A stretch of 36,199 bases of DNA. Source: Verrucomicrobiota bacterium (GTDB taxonomy: Bacteria > Verrucomicrobiota > Verrucomicrobiia > Chthoniobacterales > UBA10450). Under the pieces are notes generated by a model. The model was given only the letters and a program-made list of their open reading frames with translations, was not told the origin of the DNA and did not search any database. Shown here piece after piece: positions 1 to 6,877 of the stretch (positions are counted from its first letter, which is position 1; the number at the start of each line of letters is the position of its first letter). The position numbers and the translations under genes are program-made. The DNA lies in contig QHPU01000130.1 in assembly GCA_003219175.1 (NCBI GenBank), forward strand, positions 1 to 36,199. Reading direction: 5' to 3'.

Positions 1-256
1 AATCGACGTGTCCAGGCGTGTCGAGGAGGTTGAGGCCGTATTTTTCGCCCGACTTCGCAGTGTATCGCATGGTAACCGGGTGCGCTTTAATCGTGATTCC
101 GCGTTCCCGTTCCAGATCCATGGAATCGAGGAGCTGATCCTGTTTTTCGCGTTCGTGGATCGTGCCGGTGCGCTCGAGCAATCGATCCGACAAGGTGGTT
201 TTGCCGTGATCGATGTGCGCGATGATGCAGAAATTGCGCGTATGCTCAATACCCAT
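1..256 (-). CDS. lepA: Elongation factor 4 (LepA), N-terminal part, cut by window edge
   Basis: The reverse strand from the ATG at 256 encodes the first 85 residues of a translational GTPase and runs off the window at base 1. It begins [20 protein letters not shown], so the P-loop (AHIDHGKT) is at about residues 13-20. It continues with the switch I RGIT and the G3 motif DTPGHVD near residue 80. The [11 protein letters not shown] stretch and the very short N-terminus before the P-loop fit LepA rather than EF-G or EF-Tu. Known role of the family: a ribosome-bound GTPase that acts on stalled or mis-translocated ribosomes. It is divergent from the FHA gene, with a 230-base gap filled largely by a palindromic element. 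The C-terminal domains lie outside the window. Confidence 0.93.
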   Translation of the reverse strand, partial: MGIEHTRNFCIIAHIDHGKTTLSDRLLERTGTIHEREKQDQLLDSMDLERERGITIKAHPVTMRYTAKSGEKYGLNLLDTPGHVD

Positions 257-341
257 GAAGCGCGGCAACTATGCGGGCGGAGCGAAAGTAGCACAAGAGT
301 AGCGCTCGTTTTTTGGGAGGAGCGCGGAGATTCCCGGTCTT

Positions 342-436
342 GGGGAGCGCGGGCTCCCCAGCCCGCGGCTGCCAGCAGGTTGCCGGCAACATTCGGCAAG
401 CTGCTGAGACTTGCAGGCTAGCAGCCTGCGCTCCCC
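342..436. repeat. Multi-hairpin palindromic element between lepA and the FHA gene
   Basis: The outer arms GGGGAGCGC (342-350) and GCGCTCCCC (428-436) are perfect inverted repeats and extend to 14 pairs with one mismatch. Inside are a GGGGAG/CTCCCC hairpin (342-359), CAGCAG/CTGCTG (374-379 with 401-406), and a perfect seven-pair hairpin GCAGGCT/AGCCTGC (413-419, 423-429) with loop AGC. The element sits between two divergent start codons, so it overlaps or abuts both promoters. A partial copy of the left arm occurs at 10061-10070. Confidence 0.75.
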
Positions 437-486
437 TGGAGTTCTTCGTGTTGGCAACTGTCGCAGTTGCAATACAATGGTAGTTA

Positions 487-984
487 ATGCCAAAGTTGAT
501 CGTCAGCGGAGTAGGCTATGACCTGGTCGAACAGCTGGTCACGATTGGTCGTGCTCCGGACAATACTATTCACATCGACGATCCATCTGTTTCAGGCAGG
601 CATGCGGAATTGCGTCGGGCCGATAAGACCTATCAACTTCGCGATCTTGGTTCTACTAACGGGACGCGGGTTAACGGAACCGGAACCAATGAAATCACCT
701 TGCATCCGGGCGATCGGGTTCGGTTTGGCGCAGTCGATGCGCGCTTCGAGGGCGACATGCCAATGTACGCAACTCAGCCGTTACCTGCTGCAGCCAAGGT
801 CGATGCTAAGGTGGCGACGACCAGCATTCGTCCGGCAGATTTTGCCAATGCCTCACCCTTCCGGGGCCGTAGCAAGGAGCGCGATTTCGGCCGCATTGCT
901 CTCTTCATAGCAGCGGCCATCGCATTCCTGGCATTGATCGCGGGAATCATCGCCGTGCTGACCATGCACGCGCCAACGCAGTAG
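487..984 (+). CDS. FHA-domain protein with C-terminal membrane anchor
   Basis: 165 residues. Residues 1-90 form a forkhead-associated domain with the hallmark residues in order: GR near 21-22, SxxH (SGRHAEL) near 36-40 and the GSTNGT turn near 55-60. FHA domains bind phosphothreonine peptides, usually substrates or partners of Ser/Thr kinases. A linker rich in Ala, Pro and Thr follows, and then one hydrophobic segment (about 137-160). The domain would therefore be anchored in the membrane by its C-terminus, most likely facing the cytoplasm. No kinase or phosphatase gene lies nearby. The gene is convergent with gluQ; only a palindromic element separates them. Function beyond phosphopeptide binding is unknown. 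Confidence 0.85.
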   Translation: MPKLIVSGVGYDLVEQLVTIGRAPDNTIHIDDPSVSGRHAELRRADKTYQLRDLGSTNGTRVNGTGTNEITLHPGDRVRFGAVDARFEGDMPMYATQPLPAAAKVDAKVATTSIRPADFANASPFRGRSKERDFGRIALFIAAAIAFLALIAGIIAVLTMHAPTQ

Positions 985-1002
985 TCATCCGGAGCGCAGG
1001 AC

Positions 1003-1055
1003 TTGTAGCCGAGAACGCTGTCCTCGGCTGCCGCGGTCAGCGACCGCGGCTACAA
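1003..1055. repeat. TGTAGC-family two-hairpin element, copy 1
   Basis: The outer arms TTGTAGCCG (1003-1011) and CGGCTACAA (1047-1055) pair perfectly. Inside are GCCGAG/CTCGGC and a perfect nine-pair hairpin GCCGCGGTC/GACCGCGGC (1030-1038, 1042-1050) with loop AGC. The element fills the convergent gap between the FHA gene and gluQ. Its CTA at 1050-1052 read on the minus strand is the TAG stop of gluQ. Sister copies lie at 18848-18914 and 30716-30785. Confidence 0.8.
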
Positions 1056-1931
1056 CGCGCAGGGCGGCGCGCGTATTTCTTGCGGGCTAATTCCGCGTTC
1101 CCGCAACGCGCGCAAACTGAGCGCGCCATGTCGTTTCGCAAGCCGTTTCCCGAATTCATCAAGAACCAGAGGCGCGTGATAAAATTTTGGCGGTCGTAAA
1201 CCGAGGGCGCGATAAAGCAGTAATTGCCGAAAGGTGGACATCAACAAATCTTCTCCGCGCACCACTTCGGTGACCTGCATCGCCGCATCATCCACCACCA
1301 CGGCTAGCTGATAGGCCGGGACATCGTCGCGGCGCCACACAATAAAGTCGCCGAAATCGCACCCAGCTATGGCTGATTGTTTTCCGACACGCTCATCGAC
1401 AAAGTTGATTCGCTCGTCATCCGGCACGCGAAATCGCCAGTGTGCTGCCACTGCCGCCGTCCCTGGCGGCTGATCCACTTCTCCTGCCGCTGAGACAGCG
1501 GCCACTAGAGCAGCAGACAAAGGGCGACAGGTGCCAGGGTAAATCGGTTCTTCATTTTCATCATGCGGCGCGAGCGAAGCCTGTATTACGTCCTTGCGCG
1601 AGCATTTGCACGGATAAAGGAATCCACCGAGACGCAATTTCTCCAACGCCTCTAAATAATAGCGACGTCGCTCGCTTTGAACGTAAGGCGCAAAAGGTCC
1701 GCCGATGTCCGGTCCTTCATCCCAGTCGAGCCCAAACCAGCGCAGATCCTTGCTGATCGCGTCCGCGAATTCCCTGCGGCAACGATCGCGATCCAAGTCT
1801 TCGATGCGCAACACCAACTTACCACCCGCATCGCGCGCGCGTTGCTGTGCATGCCAGAAAGTCATGGCATGACCGATGTGCATGAAGCCTGTTGGTGAAG
1901 GTGCGATACGACCGCGATAAATGCTTGTCAT
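1050..1931 (-). CDS. gluQ: Glutamyl-Q tRNA(Asp) synthetase
   Basis: About 293 residues from the ATG at 1931. This truncated GluRS-like class I synthetase glutamylates queuosine at position 34 of tRNA(Asp). Visible signs are PSPTGFMHIGHA with the HIGH motif at residues 18-21, RIEDLDRDR, a Zn site of the CxC (PCKCSR) plus YPGTC type, EVVRGEDLL, and KRLAKRH in place of KMSKS. The anticodon-binding domain of GluRS is absent, as expected for GluQ. The frame stays open to an ATG at 1973, but those 14 extra residues run into the ATGACGAA repeat and precede the normal family start, so 1931 is preferred. The last residues (APPCAL) and the TAG stop come from sequence next to and inside a palindromic element, so the C-terminus may be element-derived. 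Confidence 0.9.
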   Translation of the reverse strand: MTSIYRGRIAPSPTGFMHIGHAMTFWHAQQRARDAGGKLVLRIEDLDRDRCRREFADAISKDLRWFGLDWDEGPDIGGPFAPYVQSERRRYYLEALEKLRLGGFLYPCKCSRKDVIQASLAPHDENEEPIYPGTCRPLSAALVAAVSAAGEVDQPPGTAAVAAHWRFRVPDDERINFVDERVGKQSAIAGCDFGDFIVWRRDDVPAYQLAVVVDDAAMQVTEVVRGEDLLMSTFRQLLLYRALGLRPPKFYHAPLVLDEFGKRLAKRHGALSLRALRERGISPQEIRAPPCAL

Positions 1932-1960
1932 GCCGGGTGAGGGTTCACCGGCCTCTCTTA

Positions 1961-2104
1961 AATGACGAAGCACGAATGTCGAATGACGAAAGAATGACGA
2001 AGCCCAAATGACGAAAAGCTAGCTAACAACTATCGCGCTTTTAGACATTCGTCATTCGGACTTGATTCGTCATTCGTCATCCGTCATTCGTCATTCGTCA
2101 TTTT
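1961..2104. repeat. AATGACGAA / TTCGTCATT inverted array with heptamer tandem repeat
   Basis: The left half carries several copies of AATGACGAA and the right half carries the complement TTCGTCATT. The right half is a true tandem repeat of the heptamer ATTCGTC: units start at 2065, 2072, 2079 (one change), 2086 and 2093. The whole could fold as a long imperfect hairpin around an AGCTAGCT core near 2018. It fills the divergent gap between gluQ and the HAD gene, ending 4 bases before the HAD start codon, so that gene has no visible Shine-Dalgarno sequence. Confidence 0.85.
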
Positions 2105-2107
2105 CCC

Positions 2108-2794
2108 ATGTCTGCAATGCGTCTTCTTCTTTTCGACATTGACGGAACGCTGGTGAATACCGGCGGGGCAGGCGTGGAATCGCTCAAAATGACAGTGCGC
2201 AACCGATTTCGCACCGAAGATGATTTACGCGACATCGAAATCGCGGGAAAAACCGATCGCGCAATTATTCGCGATATCTTGTGTAAATATCAGGTCGACC
2301 CAACGGAAGAAAACATCACTTCGTTCGCCCGCGAATACATTGATGGTCTTCCACTCTGCCTTTCCCGAACACGCGGGCGGGTCCTTCCCGGAATTCAGCA
2401 AGTACTTGAGCGCTTGAAGCCGCAACCGCACATCGTGCTCGCGCTCTTGACCGGCAATTTGCAGGAGGGCGCGAGACTTAAGCTCCAGCATTATGGCCTT
2501 TGGGATTTTTTTGAATTTGGCGCTTTTGCCGACGACCATTACGATCGCAATCAACTCGGCGCTTTCGCCAGAAAACGCGCTCAGTTAAAGCACGGTCACG
2601 ATTTCGATGCCGCCGATATCGATGTCATCGGCGACACCAATCACGACATTGCCTGTGGAAAAGCATTTGGCGCCCGCACCATTGCCGTTGCGACCGGCAG
2701 TTGGTCCCGGGAACGATTGCAAGGCTGCGCGCCGGACTTTTGGTTCGATGATTTCTCTGATGCGGACGATGTAATCGAAAAACTCGGCTGGTAA
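2108..2794 (+). CDS. HAD-family hydrolase (phosphoglycolate phosphatase-like)
   Basis: 228 residues. HAD motif I is FDIDGTLV with the nucleophile Asp at residue 10 and the acid Asp at 12. Motif II is LLTGN near residue 115 and motif IV is VIGDTNHDIACGKAFG near 177-195. The four-helix cap between motifs I and II (about residues 16-90) marks subfamily I, as in Gph-type phosphatases. The substrate cannot be told from sequence: phosphoglycolate or another small phosphorylated metabolite is likely. An alternative start is Met4 (2117). The region before the start codon is heptamer repeat, without a recognisable ribosome-binding site. A second repeat cluster follows the gene. Confidence 0.85.
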   Translation: MSAMRLLLFDIDGTLVNTGGAGVESLKMTVRNRFRTEDDLRDIEIAGKTDRAIIRDILCKYQVDPTEENITSFAREYIDGLPLCLSRTRGRVLPGIQQVLERLKPQPHIVLALLTGNLQEGARLKLQHYGLWDFFEFGAFADDHYDRNQLGAFARKRAQLKHGHDFDAADIDVIGDTNHDIACGKAFGARTIAVATGSWSRERLQGCAPDFWFDDFSDADDVIEKLGW

Positions 2795-2837
2795 AGTTTT
2801 GCCAGCAATGAAGGGCCGAAACAGTCTCGCATAAATG

Positions 2838-2969
2838 CGAATGTCGGATGATGAATGACGAAAGGACGATTTGAATCCGAACCTCAAATGTCGAAAACGC
2901 GCTCGATATGTGTTTTGGTCATTCGAGCTTCATCTTGCCGTTGATATTCGTCATTGCTCATTCGTCATT
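2838..2969. repeat. Second, decayed AATGACGAA / TTCGTCATT array
   Basis: Left part: ATGTCGGATG and ATGAATGACGAAAG (about 2841-2864). Right part: TTCGTCATT at 2948-2956 and 2961-2969. It has the same words and inverted layout as 1961-2104, but is more diverged and without the tidy heptamer run. It lies between the HAD gene and the STAS gene. Confidence 0.7.
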
Positions 2970-3037
2970 TGATCGATATTAAGGGTAGCTGATTCTCGAT
3001 GAAAGAATCTAGCATCCAGTATCGAGTATTCAGAATT

Positions 3038-3352
3038 ATGGCTGCGCAACCCAAAGTCGTTCCACTCGAGGGCGAAATCGATCTGCACGTTTCACCTCGC
3101 GTCACCACCACGCTCAACGCCGCCGTTAAAGCAAAACCGCGTAATCTCGTCATCGATATGGAAAATGTCAGCTACATCGATAGCTCCGGCCTTGCTGTCC
3201 TCATCGAGGCGATGCAGAAGGTCGAAAAGTATGGCGGCAAATTCGCGCTCGCCGGTTTGCAGGAAAACGTAAAACCGATTTTCGAGATCGCGCGACTCGA
3301 TCAGGTGTTCCAGATTTACCCGGACGTCGATTCCGCGCTGTCGCGGGAATGA
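3038..3352 (+). CDS. STAS-domain anti-sigma factor antagonist
   Basis: About 104 residues from the ATG at 3038. The sequence is one STAS domain: GEIDLHVSP near residue 12, the conserved loop YIDSSGLAVLIEA near 48-60, and a C-terminal FEIARLDQVFQIY helix. In SpoIIAA/RsbV proteins the Ser of the DSSG loop is phosphorylated by an anti-sigma kinase, which switches partner binding; this loop is intact. No RsbW-like kinase or sigma factor is adjacent, so the partner is unknown. The frame stays open to an ATG at 2999, but the added residues do not match the family and the DNA there looks repeat-like. The last 37 bases overlap the end of the glycosyltransferase gene on the other strand. Confidence 0.85.
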   Translation: MAAQPKVVPLEGEIDLHVSPRVTTTLNAAVKAKPRNLVIDMENVSYIDSSGLAVLIEAMQKVEKYGGKFALAGLQENVKPIFEIARLDQVFQIYPDVDSALSRE

Positions 3353-4437
3353 AGCAAGACTTCCAGGGTGTGGGACACGTTGCGCGAGAGATCGAATTGC
3401 GTAGCGCGCTCGAGCAACGCCGGGCGCGCGGTTGAACGCCGCGATTCATCACTCCAGAAATGCAGCGCTTGACTCAGCCCATCGATGTCATCCGCCCGCT
3501 CCACAATTGTACCGTGGACTTTGGGCTCGACGATTTCGCTGCAGCCATTTGCCCGGGTCGTGATCACGGGTAAACCCGCTGCCATCGCTTCCAGCGAAGC
3601 GTTGGAGAAGGGATCGTAAATCGTCGGTAAAATGAATATATCCGCCGCGGCCAATGGCAATCGCACATCTTCCATCTCGCCCAGAAAAGTCACATTAGCG
3701 GAACGGTATTTGCGTTGATTTCCGCGCCCGGCCACCAGCAGTCGCACTCGCGTCTTTTCGCTGGCGGCCACAGCGAAGCGCAGACCTTTGCGTTCCCAGC
3801 CAGATCCCACAAAGAGCGCCGCAATTTCGTTGGTCCCAATTTTTAATTGCGCGCGCGCCCTCGCATGCTTCAGCGGCGCTGGACCGAATTCGGAAACGCG
3901 CACGCCATTGGGAATGACATCGATCGCACCGCTGGGGAAACCGTAGTAGCGCACAATTTCGTCGTGTACCATCGCCGAGTTCGCAATCACGCGTCGCGCG
4001 CCGCCCTCGCCGAGCAACACTTTTTCCAACCGCAAAATGACGTCGTGTTTTTTATTAAACCAGCGTCCGATTCTTTGCATTGGATTCTGAAACTTCGCTC
4101 TGCAGTCGAGCCACGCCTGATGAACGCCGTCGCCGGCGCGGAAAAAATCGCAGCGCCAGATGCGTTCCAGGCTTACCACGAGATCACAGTGTTTTGGCGG
4201 CGCGCTGCGCTCGAGTTCGTCGGCGAACGCGATGGGGTCGTCGGCGCGAATGCGGATAATGCGGCCCAGCGCCCATTCTTTGTCCGGCCAGTCTGCAGTG
4301 GTAAAAAGCGTTGCCTCGTGACCAGCCGCCACCAGTGCGCCCGCTACGCGCCGCAAATATGCCTCCGCCCCTCCGCTGGGCGAAAAACCTCGCCGGACAA
4401 ATCCGACGTTCAATTTCTCAGAAGGCTTTACTTGCAC
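3316..4437 (-). CDS. Family-4 glycosyltransferase (WaaG-like)
   Basis: 373 residues with a two-domain GT-B fold. The N-terminal half starts KLNVGFVRRGF and has the glycine-rich SGGAEAYLRR acceptor-side loop (about 20-30). The C-terminal half has VIPNGV, the ALFVGSGWERKG nucleotide-sugar loop and the EX7E-type region PFSNASLEAMAAGLPVITT. It resembles LPS core glucosyltransferase I (WaaG), acting at the inner face of the cytoplasmic membrane on lipid A-core or another surface glycan. Sugar and acceptor are not determined. Its start is only 24 bases from that of the divergent glycosyltransferase, and its tail overlaps the STAS gene by 37 bases. Confidence 0.88.
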   Translation of the reverse strand: MQVKPSEKLNVGFVRRGFSPSGGAEAYLRRVAGALVAAGHEATLFTTADWPDKEWALGRIIRIRADDPIAFADELERSAPPKHCDLVVSLERIWRCDFFRAGDGVHQAWLDCRAKFQNPMQRIGRWFNKKHDVILRLEKVLLGEGGARRVIANSAMVHDEIVRYYGFPSGAIDVIPNGVRVSEFGPAPLKHARARAQLKIGTNEIAALFVGSGWERKGLRFAVAASEKTRVRLLVAGRGNQRKYRSANVTFLGEMEDVRLPLAAADIFILPTIYDPFSNASLEAMAAGLPVITTRANGCSEIVEPKVHGTIVERADDIDGLSQALHFWSDESRRSTARPALLERATQFDLSRNVSHTLEVLLHSRDSAESTSG

Positions 4438-4461
4438 GCCGTCAGCACAATAGTTCTTTGC

Positions 4462-5676
4462 ATGTCGGGCAATATCCTAAACCTTGCCGCAGCGCCGCCG
4501 CCCATGGCAGCACGATCGACACGGTTACCCAAGAGTTTACTCTACTCCATCTTTGCCCGCATCGGTGGTTGGGGTCTCGACACCGACGCCTTTGAAACAT
4601 TGCGGGCATCATACCACGGCGGATTTCTGGGCAAAGCCATCGCCTACGACAATCGGCAGGACGAAATTCCCGCGTCGAAAATCCAATCGCTGCGTTGGCA
4701 CCCGGTGCGCCTGCTTTCGTCGCTGGATCGACCTTATTATTATGGCGCAAAGAAAAAGTATTTGGATTGGATCGCATCGCGCCAACTCGCGACCGGGCGT
4801 TACGATTTGTTTCACAGCTGGTCTGGCGATTGCCTGGAATCCTTGCGCGTTGCGCAGCGCATGGGAATTCCCTCAATCGTAGAAATTCCAACCTGGCACC
4901 GGGATTTTGCCGAGCGCGTCGCCCCGAGGACTGAGCCGCGCCTCTCCAAAGAACGCACGCCGCTGGGGCGCTGGAAAAATGAGCTTGTGCTACGTTCCGA
5001 ACGTTCGATCGAAGAGTACGATTTGGGCACTCTCCTGCTCGTGCTTTCGGAAAAAGCCGCCGACACTTTTCGCGAGAGCGGCATCGCAAAGGAAAAACTT
5101 TTCTATCTTCCCCGCGGGGTCGACGTCGAGCGCTTCAAGCCGGGCACGCGTCCGCCGCTTTTTCGCGCGATTTTTTCCGGCGCGCTGATCGAACGCAAAG
5201 GAATTCATCTTCTCCTCGACGCCTGGCATCGGTTAAATTTGAACAATGCCGAGCTCTGGCTGCTTGGCTCAGTCCACGAGCAGGCGAAAGCGCATTTGAA
5301 GAAGTTCTGGCGCGACAATATTCGCCTCATCGGGTTTGCGCGTGACGTCGAAAAATATCTGAACCAGGCAACGATCCATGTGTTCCCGTCGCAGTTGGAA
5401 GGCAGCGCCAAGGTTACCTACGAAGCGGCCGCTTGCGGTTTGCCACAAGTGGTTACGCGCGAGTCGGGCGATGTCGTGCGCGACGGAATCGATGGCATCA
5501 TCGTGCCGCCAGGGGATGTCGATGCCGTTGCCGGTGCCATCGAACATTTTTATCGACACCCCGAGGTGATAGCGGAAATGGCAGTCGCCGCCCGCCAGCG
5601 CGTTGTGGAAAATTTCACGTGGGATCATTTCCGGGAACGGCTGCTCGGCGCCTATGAACGCGTGGGGACGCTTTGA
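4462..5676 (+). CDS. Family-4 glycosyltransferase
   Basis: 404 residues from the ATG at 4462; Met15 (4504) is an alternative. The open frame runs further upstream to 3847, but that part is only the antisense of the neighbouring gene. The C-terminal GT4 domain is clear: YLPRGVDVERFKP, FSGALIERKGIHLLLDAW, WLLGSVHE, and FPSQLEGSAKVTYEAAACGLP, which holds the EX7E glutamates. The N-terminal half (DRPYYYGAKKKYLDWIASR, YDLFHSWSGDCL) is less conserved and would set the acceptor. With the next two genes it probably builds and exports a lipid-linked glycan. The target is an inference from neighbours. Confidence 0.86.
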   Translation: MSGNILNLAAAPPPMAARSTRLPKSLLYSIFARIGGWGLDTDAFETLRASYHGGFLGKAIAYDNRQDEIPASKIQSLRWHPVRLLSSLDRPYYYGAKKKYLDWIASRQLATGRYDLFHSWSGDCLESLRVAQRMGIPSIVEIPTWHRDFAERVAPRTEPRLSKERTPLGRWKNELVLRSERSIEEYDLGTLLLVLSEKAADTFRESGIAKEKLFYLPRGVDVERFKPGTRPPLFRAIFSGALIERKGIHLLLDAWHRLNLNNAELWLLGSVHEQAKAHLKKFWRDNIRLIGFARDVEKYLNQATIHVFPSQLEGSAKVTYEAAACGLPQVVTRESGDVVRDGIDGIIVPPGDVDAVAGAIEHFYRHPEVIAEMAVAARQRVVENFTWDHFRERLLGAYERVGTL

Positions 5677-5744
5677 GCGCTAAGAGCATGAATGAAATTT
5701 CCCATTGCCTGCGCCTCTGCGTATCTCATTTCGAGCCGCGCGGA

Positions 5745-5837
5745 CAACACTATTCCGGCTCGGACCGAGGAATCTCGCGAATGTTCGGGCCGGTGTGACC
5801 ATCTGTGAGGTCCCTCGCGTTCGCTCGGGATGACGAA
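5745..5837. repeat. TCATCCCGA-type interspersed element, copy 1
   Basis: The conserved right part is GTGAGGTCCCTCGCG followed by TTCGCTCGGGATGAC (5805-5834). A weaker left part contains CCGAGGAATCTCGCG (5764-5778). The same words, in the same and opposite orientation, recur at 27652-27769. The element occupies most of the gap between the glycosyltransferase and the heptosyltransferase and ends just before the start codon of the latter. Confidence 0.65.
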
Positions 5838-5857
5838 TTGCGCGATCGTTGGGAAGT

Positions 5858-6877
5858 TTGAAAATCCTACTCATTCAGCTCCGCCGTCTCGGCGATCTCA
5901 TTTTAACGACGCCGGCGATCTCGGCCTTGCGCGAATACCTTCCCGGCGCGCAGATCACTCTCGCCGTTTCCCGCGAATGCGAATCGCTGCTGCCCGCGAT
6001 CCAGGGACTACAAAAGACTTTCGTAACGAAGCGTGGACTCCGGGATTTATTGACCTGGATGCAAATCCGCCGCGCTGGATTCGATTGCGTGATTGATTTC
6101 ACCCGCAATGATCGCTCGGCATGGCTCACCCTTCTCTCCGCGGCGCCGCGCCGAATTGTCTCTGATCGCCTGAAAATCAAATCCAAGTTTCGCGCGCGCT
6201 TTTACAACGAGTTTGTCGATTGCACGATGAAACAGATGCACACCATTGATTATGGTCTCGCTCTCTTACAGCCTCTGGGAATTTCCGCGGTAGCCGGCGA
6301 CCCGGTGCTTGATCTGCCGGCCGCGGCGAAAGAGCGCGCCTCTGCCCTCATCAGCGGGCAGATTCGCCATCAATCCTTTGCCGTCTTTCACCCCGGCTCT
6401 GCGCGGGCGGAAAAACTTTGGGAATCAGAACGTTGGAGCCAGATAATCAAATTCGCCGCTACCGAGCTCCATCTTTTTCCGGTTTTATCCGGTGGCGCAA
6501 ATAATCTTGAGCGCGCGCACCTCGCCGCCATTCGGGAAAAATTGCAAACGGCTGTGCTCGATCTTTCCGGCCAGCTCGATTTGCTGGTCCTGGCGGCATT
6601 GCTCGAACACGCGCGCTTGCTCGTAACCGTTGACTCCGCCCCAATGCACTTGGCGACCGCAATCGGAACTCCGCAAGTCGTTCTGTTTGGCCCCACTAAT
6701 CCCTTTCACTGGCATCCGAGAAAGAGTCCCGCCGCGATCTTATTCGGCGATTCTCCGGAGCCCCTGCACCATTTCCAAGTTCCTGAACCCAAGAGGCCAA
6801 TGAACCAAATCTCGACGGGAGCCGTAATCGATGCTATGCGTTCGATGCTGTCGGCGCCAGCGGCGTCAGCCGTATGA
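5858..6877 (+). CDS. Family-9 glycosyltransferase (ADP-heptose:LPS heptosyltransferase-like)
   Basis: About 339 residues from a TTG at 5858, which puts the canonical family N-terminus KILLIQLRRLGDLILTTPA at the start; a TTG at 5849 is also possible and neither has a good ribosome site. Further marks are FHPGSARAEKLWESERW (about 185-200), the LSG motif, and TVDSAPMHLATAIGTP with GPTNPFHWHP in the donor site. WaaF/WaaC/WaaQ enzymes transfer heptose from ADP-heptose to the LPS inner core in the cytoplasm. Which heptose position is made cannot be told. The stop overlaps the ATG of the MsbA-like gene (ATGA), which indicates translational coupling. Confidence 0.88.
   Translation: MKILLIQLRRLGDLILTTPAISALREYLPGAQITLAVSRECESLLPAIQGLQKTFVTKRGLRDLLTWMQIRRAGFDCVIDFTRNDRSAWLTLLSAAPRRIVSDRLKIKSKFRARFYNEFVDCTMKQMHTIDYGLALLQPLGISAVAGDPVLDLPAAAKERASALISGQIRHQSFAVFHPGSARAEKLWESERWSQIIKFAATELHLFPVLSGGANNLERAHLAAIREKLQTAVLDLSGQLDLLVLAALLEHARLLVTVDSAPMHLATAIGTPQVVLFGPTNPFHWHPRKSPAAILFGDSPEPLHHFQVPEPKRPMNQISTGAVIDAMRSMLSAPAASAV

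Noticed and set aside
8-421. Plus-strand open frame of 137 codons at the window start
   Set aside because: It is the antisense of lepA followed by palindromic element sequence; the minus strand gives a clear GTPase.
1932-1973. Longer gluQ N-terminus starting at 1973
   Set aside because: The extra 14 residues are encoded partly by the ATGACGAA repeat and precede the conserved GRIAPSPTG start of the family.
1961-2104. Possible CRISPR array
   Set aside because: The repeated unit is a 7-9 base word without 25-40 base repeats or unique spacers, and no cas gene is nearby.
3847-4461. Long N-terminal extension of the plus-strand glycosyltransferase
   Set aside because: This part is the complement of the minus-strand glycosyltransferase and has no family similarity; the real start is at 4462 or 4504.
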